A stretch of DNA of 64,000 bases from assembly GCA_035468285.1 (NCBI GenBank), contig DATISY010000090.1:1-64000 (forward strand), read 5' to 3'. The notes under the pieces were generated by a model. That model had not been told where the DNA came from. It ran no database searches and saw only the letters and a list, made by a program, of their open reading frames with translations. Position numbers and translations under genes: made by a program. The stretch comes from PALSA-555 sp035468285. Its GTDB lineage: Bacteria; Actinomycetota; Acidimicrobiia; IMCC26256; PALSA-555. Below, piece by piece: positions 57,284-64,000 of this stretch (positions are counted from its first letter, which is position 1; every line of letters begins with the position of its first letter).

Positions 57284-58509
57284 GTGCACTGCACGAGGGC
57301 GCGCGCGGCCAGGTCTGAGTAGAGGCGGCGCAGCCGCGCCGCGGCGATGCTCCACGTGTACCGGCCGGCGCGTACCGCGGCCTCCGCGCCCATGGTGGCC
57401 GCATCGTCGGGACGGGCCAGGAGCCGTTCGACCGGTGCGGCGTAGTCGCACGGGGCGCGGCCGTCGATGAGGAAGCCGGTGCGGGCCTGGTCGACGAGGG
57501 TGGTGAGCCCACCGACGTTCGCGGCGACGACCGGGGTACCGCACGCCGCCGCTTCGAGGGCGACGAGGCCGAACGACTCGCTGCGCGAGGGAACGAGGCA
57601 GACGTCGGCGGCGCGGTACCAGTCGGCGAGGGCGGCGTGGGGGACGGGGGGGACCCACCGGACGCGTCCGTCGATCCCGAGGTCCCGGGCGCGGTCGTGG
57701 AGTCGAGCGACTTCGCTGGGCCCGTCGTCGCCGCTCGGGCCCCCGACCACGACGAGCTCGGCGCGGGAGTCGGTGAGCTCGGCGAGGCACCCGAGCGCGA
57801 CGTCGACGCCTTTGAGGGCCTGGATCCGACCGACGTAGAGGAGCACGGGCCGGTCGGTCGGGAGGTGCAGCCGGCGTCGGGCGGCGCTGCGGTCACCGGG
57901 TGAGAACAGGGCGTGGTCGACTCCGGGGGCGATGACTTCGATGCGGTCCGGATCGGCGTCATGCGTCGCGCAGAGCTGCGCCTGCTCGTCGGTCGTGGAG
58001 ACGACGACCAGATCGGCGCAGCGCACGATCTCGGCCTCGACCCGGCCGCGGGGCTCGGGATCGTCGACGACGCCCGCTTCGGCCTTGACGTGGGCCAGCG
58101 TGTGGAACGTCGCGACCATGGGGACGTCGAGGTCATGCTTGAGTCGGTGCGCGACGGCGCCCGAGACCCAGTAGTTGGCGTGGAGTGCGTCGTAGCACCC
58201 TCGGCCGCACCCGAGGTGTGCCCGGGCCGCGTCGACCAGCTCGTCGAAGAGCCCGGGGAGAGCCCGCTTCGGGACCGGGGCGCGCGGCCCTGCGTCGAGG
58301 TGCACCACCCGCAGTCCCGGCTCGAGCTCGACGATGGGCGGCTGGTCGGGGTGCTCGGCGCGGGTCAGCACGTCGCAGGCGACCCCTGCCCGGGCCAGAG
58401 CCTCCCCGACCGAGCGGACGTAGACGTTCATCCCGCCACCGTCCCCCGACCCGGGTTGAGCCAGGGGCGACGTGTGGAGGCTCAGCATCGCGACCCGAGA
58501 GGTACTCAT
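57280..58509 (-). CDS. mshA: D-inositol-3-phosphate glycosyltransferase (mycothiol synthesis)
   Basis: This 409-residue GT4-family enzyme joins UDP-GlcNAc to inositol-3-phosphate, the first step of mycothiol. Signs are SPLAQPGSGDGGGMNVYVRS near residue 15, DALHANYWVSG, TFHTLAHVKA, VIAPGVDHALFSPGD, VLLYVGRIQALKGVDVALG and the nucleotide-sugar motif SRSESFGLVALEAAACGTPV. Mycothiol is limited to Actinomycetota, so this gene also marks the lineage. ATG at 58509 lies 10 nt after a -10-like TAGGAT (58520-58525). Confidence 0.94.
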   Translation of the reverse strand: MSTSRVAMLSLHTSPLAQPGSGDGGGMNVYVRSVGEALARAGVACDVLTRAEHPDQPPIVELEPGLRVVHLDAGPRAPVPKRALPGLFDELVDAARAHLGCGRGCYDALHANYWVSGAVAHRLKHDLDVPMVATFHTLAHVKAEAGVVDDPEPRGRVEAEIVRCADLVVVSTTDEQAQLCATHDADPDRIEVIAPGVDHALFSPGDRSAARRRLHLPTDRPVLLYVGRIQALKGVDVALGCLAELTDSRAELVVVGGPSGDDGPSEVARLHDRARDLGIDGRVRWVPPVPHAALADWYRAADVCLVPSRSESFGLVALEAAACGTPVVAANVGGLTTLVDQARTGFLIDGRAPCDYAAPVERLLARPDDAATMGAEAAVRAGRYTWSIAAARLRRLYSDLAARALVQCT

Positions 58510-58548
58510 CCGGGGGTTGATCCTACCGACGGGGGTCCGCGGGCCCGA

Positions 58549-58926
58549 TCACGCCGTGTCCGACGCAGGCCGGTCGCGTCCCTCACGTTGGAAGGACCGG
58601 TAGACCTCGATCATGGCCTGCTTCTGCGAGTCGGTGAGCGACGAGTCACGCAGGATCTCGTCCTCGAGACGCGGCTCGGAGCCATCGCGCGGATCGAGGA
58701 TGCCGGCCTGGACGTAGAGGGTCTCGGCCGAGACGTGCAATGCCCGGGCGAGCTGCTGGAGGATGTCGGCGCTGGGTTTCCGCAGACCCCGCTCGATCTG
58801 GCTCAGGTACGGGTTCGAGACCCCCGCGAGCTCGCTCAGCCGCCGCAGCGAAAGCCGCGCGTCACGGCGCCGGTCGCGGATGTAGGCGCCGAGGTCATGG
58901 AGCCGCTGCTCGATGGCGTCGGCCAC
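58549..58926 (-). CDS. XRE-family helix-turn-helix regulator
   Basis: This 125-residue protein has a Cro/CI-type HTH near residues 12-70 (RRLSELAGVSNPYLSQIERG is the recognition region) followed by LARALHVSAETLYVQAGIL. The C-terminal part (residues 80-125) is acidic and helical, DEILRDSSLTDSQKQAMIEV, and may dimerise or bind a partner. It follows the RsiG-like gene by 3 nt on the same strand, so the two probably act together. GTG start. Confidence 0.85.
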   Translation of the reverse strand: MADAIEQRLHDLGAYIRDRRRDARLSLRRLSELAGVSNPYLSQIERGLRKPSADILQQLARALHVSAETLYVQAGILDPRDGSEPRLEDEILRDSSLTDSQKQAMIEVYRSFQREGRDRPASDTA

Positions 58927-58929
58927 GGG

Positions 58930-59448
58930 TCAGGCGTGTTCGACTTTGTGGCGTGCCGCGAGATCCGCTTCGATGCCGTCGATGACCCGGTGCAACGCCC
59001 GGCGCCGCTCGGACATCTCGCCTTCGAGGGTCCGGAGCTGCTGGAGGGTGTCGCTCAGCTCGTGCTCGCTGAGCGTGGGCAGGTTGACGAGGGTGGCGTC
59101 GGTGATGAGCCGTTCGAGGCCACGCTGCCAGGTGATGTCCGGCGATGGCGCGAGGTGACGCGGGAGACGGCTGTGGGCAGGGTCGGCGCGGGGGCTGTCG
59201 TCGGAGAGGATCTTCGGGAGCATCGCCACCAGGTCCTGGACCGAGCCTCCGGCGGCCCGCCGATCGAGCTCGGCGAGGACGATGTCGATGCGGGCCTGGG
59301 CGAGGCGTCGCACATACGACACCTCGGTCTCAACCTCGAGGCTTTCCTCGTGCATCGCCCGAACGGCGTCGAGGGGTTTGGCATCGAGCCCGTCGAGGTA
59401 ACCCTCTTCGAGCATGACGTCGAGACGGCGCCGATGCTGCTGACTCAC
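58930..59448 (-). CDS. RsiG-like protein with two cyclic-di-GMP-binding helix motifs
   Basis: This 172-residue protein is mostly two long helices (about residues 30-63 and 126-168) with a Pro-rich linker, an antiparallel coiled-coil pattern. The first helix matches E(X)3S(X)2R(X)3Q(X)3D exactly (E40, S44, R47, Q51, D55), the c-di-GMP motif of the Streptomyces anti-sigma factor RsiG. The second helix repeats it with His for Gln (E142, S146, R149, H153, D157). RsiG holds sigma-WhiG when bound to c-di-GMP. No WhiG-type sigma gene is visible here; the XRE gene is its neighbour. GTG start. Confidence 0.75.
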   Translation of the reverse strand: MSQQHRRRLDVMLEEGYLDGLDAKPLDAVRAMHEESLEVETEVSYVRRLAQARIDIVLAELDRRAAGGSVQDLVAMLPKILSDDSPRADPAHSRLPRHLAPSPDITWQRGLERLITDATLVNLPTLSEHELSDTLQQLRTLEGEMSERRRALHRVIDGIEADLAARHKVEHA

Positions 59449-59507
59449 CGCGGCGAGGGTACCGCCTCCGGTGCCAGCGGCGATGCGGCCCCGGTGTCCG
59501 GCGCCGA

Positions 59508-59513
59508 TACCGT
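59508..59513 (+). promoter_or_regulatory. -10 box of sodA
   Basis: TACCGT fits TANNNT and lies 27 nt before the sodA ATG. A GAGAGGAAA ribosome site (59528-59536) stands between, so this mRNA would have a short leader. Confidence 0.4.
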
Positions 59514-59540
59514 CCGTTCAGCGCTCCGAGAGGAAACCCG

Positions 59541-60161
59541 ATGGCCTTCTACTCCCTCCCCGACCTCCCCTACGACTACGGGGCTCTCGAGCCGCACTTG
59601 TCGGCTCGCATCTTGGAGCTCCACCACGACAAACACCACAAGGCCTATGTCGACGGTGCCAACAAGGTCCTTGAACGCCTCGCGGAGGCCCGCGCCAGCG
59701 GCGACTTCGGATCCATCAACCAGCTCGAGAAGAACCTGGCGTTCCATCTCTCGGGTCACATCCTCCATTCGCTCTTCTGGAAGAATCTGAGCCCCAACGG
59801 TGGCGAGAAGCCCAGCGGCGACCTGGCCGCGGCCATCGACGAGTACCTCGGCTCCTTCGACGGGTTCCGGTCCCAGATGACCGAAGCCGCGAACAACGTC
59901 CAGGGGTCGGGCTGGGCCGCGCTGTCCTGGGAGCCGGTCGGGCATCGGCTCATCGTCGAGCAGGTCTACGACCACCAAGGCAACGTCGGGCAGGGCGGGC
60001 CACCCCTGCTGGTCCTCGACATGTGGGAGCACGCCTACTACCTGCAGTACGAGAACCGGAAGACCGAGTGGGTCGACGCGTACTGGAACCTCGTGAACTG
60101 GCCGGACGTCGAGCAACGCTTCGAGAGCGCCCGGCGTATCAATCTCGAGCTTGGAACCTGA
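59541..60161 (+). CDS. sodA: Superoxide dismutase (Fe/Mn family)
   Basis: This 206-residue enzyme destroys superoxide. It starts AFYSLPDLPYDYGALEPHLS, as in the family. Metal ligands are His in LELHHDKHHKAYVDG, His in NLAFHLSGHILHSLFW, and Asp and His in LLVLDMWEHAYYLQYENRK. Metal choice (Mn or Fe) cannot be set. The ATG follows GAGAGGAAA. The next gene starts inside its last codons. Confidence 0.96.
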   Translation: MAFYSLPDLPYDYGALEPHLSARILELHHDKHHKAYVDGANKVLERLAEARASGDFGSINQLEKNLAFHLSGHILHSLFWKNLSPNGGEKPSGDLAAAIDEYLGSFDGFRSQMTEAANNVQGSGWAALSWEPVGHRLIVEQVYDHQGNVGQGGPPLLVLDMWEHAYYLQYENRKTEWVDAYWNLVNWPDVEQRFESARRINLELGT

Positions 60162-61023
60162 CACCCCCGAGGTGAGCGGCCCGAACGCCGCCCAAGCCGA
60201 GCGCTGGGGCGGACCGGCCGGCCACCACTGGGTCGAGCACGAAGCTGCGTACGACCGCCAACTCGAGGGGTACGGCGCCGCGCTCCTCAACACGGCGGCG
60301 CTGCAGGGCAGCGACGAGGTCCTCGACGTGGGTTGCGGCACGGGGACCACGTCGCTCGTCGCGGCCCGCCAGGCGCAGCACGTGCTCGGGCTCGATCTCT
60401 CCCCGGTCTTGATCGACCGGGCACGGGCCCGCGCCGCGGCGTACCCCAACCTGGACTTCCGCGTCGACGACGCGCAGACGGCGAGGTTGGCGGTCCCGGT
60501 CGACGTGGTCATCAGCCGCTTCGGCCTGATGGTCTTCGACGATCCGCCCGCCGCGTTCTCGAACCTGCGGCGGGCCGCCGTGCCGGGCGGCCGGCTGGTC
60601 ACCATCAGCTGGCAGGGACTCGAACGCAACGACTGGATGCGCGTCCTGGGCGAGGCCCTCGCCCGCGTCGTCCCCGTGGGCGACCTCGCCGAGCCGGGCC
60701 TGCCCGGCCCGTTCTCGCTCGCGTCCCGCGAGGACCTCACCGCGCTCCTCGAGACCGCGGGGTGGAGCGACGTCACCGTCGACGAGGTGGCGTTGCCGGT
60801 CCCCGTCGGTGGCGCTCGCACCCTCGACGACGCCGTCGAGTTCGTGCGCGGCGGCTCGCTGGGTCGCTCCGTGCTCGCCGGCGTCTCCCCCGCGGTGGAG
60901 GCGCGCGCGATGGGTCAGGTCCGCGACGCGCTCGCGCCGCACGTCGGCCCCGACGGTGTCGTGCTGCCCGGCGCGGCGTGGGTTGTGCAGGCGACGAACG
61001 TCAGGGATACGCCCCGCCGCTGA
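60151..61023 (+). CDS. Class I SAM-dependent methyltransferase
   Basis: This 290-residue protein has the SAM motif VLDVGCGTGTTSLVAARQA near residue 58, then LGLDLSPVLIDRARARA, VDVVISRFGLMVFDDP and an AAVPGGRLVTISWQG segment. This is a UbiE/type 11-like enzyme of unknown substrate. It starts with TTG at 60151 and overlaps the sodA stop by 11 nt, so it is co-translated with sodA. Its end overlaps the MoaD-like gene tail to tail by 23 nt. Confidence 0.85.
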   Translation: MEPDTPEVSGPNAAQAERWGGPAGHHWVEHEAAYDRQLEGYGAALLNTAALQGSDEVLDVGCGTGTTSLVAARQAQHVLGLDLSPVLIDRARARAAAYPNLDFRVDDAQTARLAVPVDVVISRFGLMVFDDPPAAFSNLRRAAVPGGRLVTISWQGLERNDWMRVLGEALARVVPVGDLAEPGLPGPFSLASREDLTALLETAGWSDVTVDEVALPVPVGGARTLDDAVEFVRGGSLGRSVLAGVSPAVEARAMGQVRDALAPHVGPDGVVLPGAAWVVQATNVRDTPRR

Positions 61024-61255
61024 CGGGGGGGAGGACCGCGACCTCGTCCCCCGCGGCCAGGAGCGTGGCGTCACCGTCGGCGGGATCCTCACCGTTCACC
61101 CAGACCCGCGCGGTGCCCAGCACCGCCCCGAACTCGGGGCCGTACCGAGCCCGCAGGTCGTCCAGCAGCTTGCCCAACGACGGGGCGTCCAGCGTCGCCT
61201 CGCGGGTCCCGGCGGCGTCGCGCGCCGCGGCGAAGAAGCGGACGCGGACGCTCAG
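61001..61255 (-). CDS. MoaD/ThiS-family sulfur carrier-like protein with a CTG start
   Basis: The 84-residue protein has the beta-grasp pattern SVRVRFFAAARDAAGTREAT, LLDDLRARYGPEFGAVL, VWVNGEDPADGD and LAAGDEVAVLPPVSGG. The family needs Gly-Gly at the very end to make a thiocarboxylate. Here GG is followed by AYP, so trimming would be required. No ATG, GTG or TTG exists upstream in frame before the region of homology; CTG at 61255 has GGAG 7-8 nt ahead of it. It is missing from ordinary ORF calls. Candidate users are molybdopterin, thiamine or cysteine synthesis. Confidence 0.7.
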   Translation of the reverse strand: MSVRVRFFAAARDAAGTREATLDAPSLGKLLDDLRARYGPEFGAVLGTARVWVNGEDPADGDATLLAAGDEVAVLPPVSGGAYP

Positions 61256-61277
61256 GCCGACGCTCCGCGGGGGCGGC

Positions 61278-61439
61278 TCATCCCGCAGGGGGGTCCTCGG
61301 CGCCCTCGAGGCGGTCCAGCTCCCGCTCGAGGTCGGCCAGCTCCCGTTCGGCTGCCTCGAGGGCAGCCAGGTCGCGGTCGAGGCCCTCGTCGCGCGTCGA
61401 GACGTGCTCCTCGGGCGGGTCGTCGTCGGGGCCGGCCAC
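61278..61439 (-). CDS. Small acidic coiled-coil protein
   Basis: This 53-residue protein runs MAGPDDDPPEEHVSTRDEGL (first residue from GTG), then a heptad helix: LDRDLAALEAAERELADLER and ELDRLEGAEDPPAG. Leu spacing fits a leucine zipper-like coil. It lies 22 nt before the MoaD-like gene and 24 nt after the LonN-like stop, on the same strand. Function unknown. Confidence 0.45.
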   Translation of the reverse strand: MAGPDDDPPEEHVSTRDEGLDRDLAALEAAERELADLERELDRLEGAEDPPAG

Positions 61440-61463
61440 GCCGCCAGCGTACGCGGCCGGTCC

Positions 61464-62090
61464 TCACCCGCCGGCCAGGCGCAGCTCCAGCACCGCGGTC
61501 TCCTCCTCGACGAGCGTCGCGAGGCGCGTCAAGCGTGCCGGGGTGTCATCCAGCTCGAGGAGCTGCTGCGCGTCGAGGGGATTGAGCGACGCGAGCGCGC
61601 ACGCCTCGAACGACGCGCGCACCGGGTCGTCGGCCAGGGTGACGTCGACACCGGGGCTGGGGTCGCCGAGCTCGGTGCGCAACGCCAACATGCGCTGCAA
61701 CGCCCGGCCGAGGTCGGGGAGGAGCGCGCCCGCGCCCGGGCCGCCCTGCTCGTCGAGGACCTCGACGATGGCCTGCGGGTAGGGGTCCTCGGTGAGCCAC
61801 TCCGAGATCCGCACCCGGTGCTCGCCGACCGTCATGAGCACCCAGCGGCCGTCGTCGAGACGTCCCGCTTGCACGATCCGCGCCGCGGTGCCGATGCCGA
61901 AGCGGCGGTCCCCTCCCCCGACCTCGCTGCCCCGCTCGATGAGCACCACCCCGAACCGGGCGTCGTTGGCCAGGCAGTGCTCGGTCATCGCCCGGTACCG
62001 CGGCTCGAAGACATGCAGCGGGAGCACCGCGTGGGGAAACAGGACCGTACCCAGCGGGAACATCGGCAACCGATCGGACCGCATGGCCAT
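61464..62090 (-). CDS. LON substrate-binding (LonN/PUA-like) domain protein
   Basis: This 208-residue protein is one LON N-terminal domain without ATPase or protease parts. It has LPMFPLGTVLFPHAVLPLHV, FEPRYRAMTEHCLANDARFG, VVLIERGSEVGGGDRRFGIG and GRWVLMTVGEHRVRI. Such stand-alone proteins occur widely; their role is unknown. ATG at 62090 or 62084 could be the start. The frame remains open into the upstream gene. Confidence 0.85.
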   Translation of the reverse strand: MAMRSDRLPMFPLGTVLFPHAVLPLHVFEPRYRAMTEHCLANDARFGVVLIERGSEVGGGDRRFGIGTAARIVQAGRLDDGRWVLMTVGEHRVRISEWLTEDPYPQAIVEVLDEQGGPGAGALLPDLGRALQRMLALRTELGDPSPGVDVTLADDPVRASFEACALASLNPLDAQQLLELDDTPARLTRLATLVEEETAVLELRLAGG

Positions 62091-62109
62091 CCCGGTCGAC
62101 CGGATCCGC

Positions 62110-62877
62110 TCAGTTCGCCCGGGCGCGCAGCCGGGCGGCGTCTTGGCGCAGCCGCGCCGCGCCGGGCTCATCCGACTCGGCGGCGAGATCGTCGAGGACC
62201 GTGGCCGCCTCCTCGAAGCGCCCGAGGGTTCCGAGCAGCGCCGCCGCGTCGCGCCGCTCACCGGCCGCGACGCCCGGAACCGCAAGCCGGAGCCGCAGCG
62301 CCCATACCGCGTCGGCCGGGGACCGTTCGACAAGGGTGTGCACCAGGTTGGCGAGCATGCGCACGAGAATGGCCCGGGGGCCGACCGGCGCGAGGTACGC
62401 GTCGGCCCACGGGGACCCAACCCGGAGGCGTTCGAAGAGATCCTGGCACCCGCGGCGATCGAGCCGGACGCCGCCCCTGAAGGGATCGATGAACTCGTCA
62501 GGTCCGACGCCGACCAGGAAGTGGCCGGGCATGCCGATCCCCGCCAGGTTCCGCCCGCGCCGGCGGCTCACCTCCAGCATCAGCACGCTCAGCGTGATCG
62601 GGATCCCCAGGCGCCGGCGGATGACCTCGTCGAGGAACGAGTTGCGCGGGTCGGCGTAGTCGACCTCGTTGCCGGCGAACCGCCCGTCCGCGAAGAGGAA
62701 CGCGGCCAGCGCCTCCGGTTCGTCGGGCGACGCATCGGCCAGCTCGTCGAGCGAGACCAGCGTCGCGCGCAGGTCGACGTCGTGGTCGTGCGCCGCGATC
62801 AAGAGCGCCGCTTCGTCGAGCGGGATCTCGGCGTCAGGGCGGCGGACGAGACGCGTGAACTCTTCGGTGGGACGCAT
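62110..62877 (-). CDS. SirB1-family transglutaminase-like/TPR protein
   Basis: This 255-residue protein has the SirB1 signature: NSFLDEVIRRRLGIPITLSV, LMLEVSRRRG, GIGMPGHFLVGVG and FIDPFRGG with His and Asp in transglutaminase-like positions. The usual catalytic Cys is not evident (the Ser/Thr at NSFLDEV takes its place), so it may be inactive. The C-terminal part is TPR-like. ATG at 62877; fur starts divergently 25 nt away. Confidence 0.82.
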   Translation of the reverse strand: MRPTEEFTRLVRRPDAEIPLDEAALLIAAHDHDVDLRATLVSLDELADASPDEPEALAAFLFADGRFAGNEVDYADPRNSFLDEVIRRRLGIPITLSVLMLEVSRRRGRNLAGIGMPGHFLVGVGPDEFIDPFRGGVRLDRRGCQDLFERLRVGSPWADAYLAPVGPRAILVRMLANLVHTLVERSPADAVWALRLRLAVPGVAAGERRDAAALLGTLGRFEEAATVLDDLAAESDEPGAARLRQDAARLRARAN

Positions 62878-62889
62878 CAAACCCGACGG

Positions 62890-62895
62890 TACACT
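62890..62895 (+). promoter_or_regulatory. -10 box, leaderless-type promoter of the Fur gene
   Basis: TACACT fits TANNNT and ends 7 nt before the GTG at 62903. No ribosome site precedes the GTG. It sits in the 25-bp gap between divergent genes. Confidence 0.45.
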
Positions 62896-62902
62896 CGCCG
62901 TC

Positions 62903-63337
62903 GTGACGGACGACCTGCGCGACATCGTCGCGTCACGGTTGCGAGGCATCCGACAACGACTGACACCGAACCGGGAAGCGATCGTCGACGTCCTCGCCGC
63001 GTCATCTCGGCCGCTGACCATTCCCGAGGTGCTCAAGACCCGATCCGGCCTGGCGCAGAGCAGCGTGTACCGCAACCTGGTCGTCCTCGTCGACGCCGGA
63101 GTGGTCCACCGGATCGTCACCAACGACGAGTTCGCCCGCTTCGAGCTCGCCGAGGACCTCCTCGGCCATCACCATCACTTGATCTGCTCCGAGTGCGGGC
63201 GGGTCGAGGACGTCCCGCCCAATGCCCGCCTCGAGCAATCGCTGCGACACGCGGCGGACCAGATCGCGTCCGCGACCGGGTTCCACACCCACACCCACCG
63301 GATCGACCTGGTGGGCTTGTGCCGCCGCTGCGCCTGA
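62903..63337 (+). CDS. Fur-family metal-responsive regulator
   Basis: This 144-residue regulator has the Fur winged helix (RQRLTPNREAIVDVL, then KTRSGLAQSSVYRNLVVLVD), the metal-site AEDLLGHHHHLICSECGRVE and a second Cys pair in LVGLCRRC, which hold structural zinc. Whether it senses iron, zinc or manganese is unclear; the run of four His fits Zur or FurB types. The frame is open from 62669, but GTG at 62903 lies 7 nt after TACACT and homology starts there. Confidence 0.88.
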   Translation: MTDDLRDIVASRLRGIRQRLTPNREAIVDVLAASSRPLTIPEVLKTRSGLAQSSVYRNLVVLVDAGVVHRIVTNDEFARFELAEDLLGHHHHLICSECGRVEDVPPNARLEQSLRHAADQIASATGFHTHTHRIDLVGLCRRCA

Positions 63338-63402
63338 GGCGCGCCGGGCACCGACAAGCCAACCGCCCAGGCGGTGATGCCCGGCACGGCGGGGTCCCTC
63401 GA

Positions 63403-63408
63403 TAGGGT
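63403..63408 (+). promoter_or_regulatory. -10 box, leaderless-type promoter of the ECF sigma gene
   Basis: TAGGGT fits TANNNT and ends 8 nt before the GTG at 63417, with no ribosome site between. Confidence 0.4.
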
Positions 63409-63416
63409 CGCCGACG

Positions 63417-63941
63417 GTGGACGAGCTCACGCGACTCCTGCTCGCGGCCCGCGACGGCGACCGCGCCGCGCTCGGCAGCTTCGTCCGCCACAGCCAGGGC
63501 GACGTGTGGCGGTTCGTGGCGCACCGTGTCGGGCCCGACGACGCCGACGACGTGACCCAGGACGCATACGTCCGAGCGTGGCGAGCGACGCCTGCGTTCC
63601 GGAACGAGGCGACGGCGCGGACGTGGCTCCTCGCCATCGCCCGCCGCGCGTGCGTCGACGCGTTGCGTCACCGGGGCCGCCGAACCCGTCTCACCAGCCG
63701 CCTCACGTCGCGAACCACCGCGGGTCAACAGCCAGACCCGGCGGCGGCCAACGCCCTCGAGGACCTGGTCGGCGGGCTCAACCCCGATCGGCGAGACGCG
63801 TTCGTGCTCACGCAGCTCCTCGGCTGCTCCTACGAGGAAGCCGCGACGATCTGCGGCGTCCCGGTCGGCACGGTCCGGTCGCGGGTCGCACGGGCCCGCG
63901 CCAGCCTGGTCGAGCAGCTCCGCGACGTCGCCGCGAGCTGA
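63417..63941 (+). CDS. ECF-type RNA polymerase sigma factor
   Basis: This 174-residue sigma-70 group 4 protein has region 2 (VAHRVGPDDADDVTQDAYVRAW, core DADDVTQDAYVRAW) and region 4 (LLGCSYEEAATICGVPVGTVRSRVARAR, core EAATICGVPVGTVRSRVARA). There is no sigma region 3. It should direct transcription of a stress or envelope regulon. GTG start lies 8 nt after a -10-like TAGGGT. The next gene begins with TGATG overlap and codes for a secreted or membrane protein. Confidence 0.93.
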   Translation: MDELTRLLLAARDGDRAALGSFVRHSQGDVWRFVAHRVGPDDADDVTQDAYVRAWRATPAFRNEATARTWLLAIARRACVDALRHRGRRTRLTSRLTSRTTAGQQPDPAAANALEDLVGGLNPDRRDAFVLTQLLGCSYEEAATICGVPVGTVRSRVARARASLVEQLRDVAAS

Positions 63942-64000
63942 TGCGACCGGGGCGCGCCATCCTGGCGGTTCTGCTCGCGGTCGGCACAGTCGTCGTGGCC
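63941..64000 (+). CDS. Start of a signal-peptide protein downstream of the ECF sigma factor (cut by window edge)
   Basis: Only 20 codons are present: MRPGRAILAVLLAVGTVVVA, a basic start followed by a hydrophobic core, as in a signal peptide or membrane anchor. The ATG overlaps the sigma factor stop (TGATG), so the two are coupled. The protein could be a secreted partner or target of the sigma factor. It is not the usual short zinc-binding anti-sigma start. Confidence 0.5.
   Translation, partial: MRPGRAILAVLLAVGTVVVA

Noticed and set aside
61252..61467. 71-codon Arg/Pro-rich frame on the minus strand
   Set aside because: It is the shadow of the acidic 53-residue coiled-coil frame, which has better codon use and a normal GTG start.
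1..64000. Search for CRISPR arrays, transposases, integrases and attachment sites
   Set aside because: No spaced repeats, transposase motifs or tRNA-flanking direct repeats were seen. The region reads as core chromosome.

Overview
The window is high-GC DNA from an actinobacterium, probably of the Acidimicrobiia type. The lineage call is inference. It rests on a mycothiol glycosyltransferase gene (mshA), a rex-hem operon like that of Streptomyces, an RsiG-like protein, menaquinone-type respiration genes with a split cytochrome b, GTG starts in most operon-internal genes, and dense 4-nt ATGA/GTGA overlaps. No phage, insertion sequence, CRISPR array or plasmid gene was seen, so this looks like core chromosome. 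No gap between genes exceeds about 300 bases.

Layout. Positions 1-358 hold the start of tuf (EF-Tu) behind tRNA-Met and tRNA-Thr genes on the minus strand. Positions 397-6.3 kb hold housekeeping genes: a GNAT acetyltransferase, a small alarmone-hydrolase-like HD protein, a PPOX flavoprotein, tRNA-Tyr, YajQ, HtpX, a PNKP-like phosphatase and acetyl-CoA synthetase. From 6.4 to 17.8 kb lies an 11-subunit complex I operon, nuoABCDHIJKLMN on the minus strand, without nuoEFG and ending in a MidA/NDUFAF7-type assembly methyltransferase gene. Its nuoL carries an in-frame TAG. From 17.9 to 21 kb are a patatin, a histidine phosphatase and pgi. From 21.1 to 36.4 kb lies a second, complete 14-subunit operon nuoA-N on the minus strand, preceded by a geranylgeranyl-reductase-family gene. 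From 38 to 44 kb on the plus strand is a cytochrome bc cluster: a ferredoxin, cytochrome b split into two genes, a Rieske protein, a dihaem cytochrome c, and three unrecognised membrane proteins. From 44 to 51.2 kb on the minus strand is rex, sirC, hemA, hemC, cobA-hemD, hemB and hemL, with a near-perfect Rex operator upstream. From 51.3 to 64 kb are mixed genes: an AMP-dependent acyl ligase, a SAM hydrolase, proC, mshA with a YbjN partner, an XRE regulator with an RsiG-like c-di-GMP sensor, sodA, a MoaD/ThiS-like protein, LonN- and SirB1-like proteins, Fur, and an ECF sigma factor.

How it fits together. Most of the window builds a menaquinone-based aerobic chain. NADH enters through the 14-subunit complex I. 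The 11-subunit complex has no NADH module and may use ferredoxin. Both feed a quinol pool that is oxidised by the b6/IV-Rieske-cytochrome cc complex. Rex reads NADH/NAD+ and would tune haem and sirohaem supply to that chain. Both nuo operons share an identical 15-bp element 38-42 nt upstream of nuoA, which suggests common transcription control. Several genes have a TANNNT -10 box only 6-10 nt before the start codon, suggesting leaderless mRNAs. Three genes (rex, the SAM hydrolase and the MoaD-like gene) appear to lack a canonical start codon where homology demands one.
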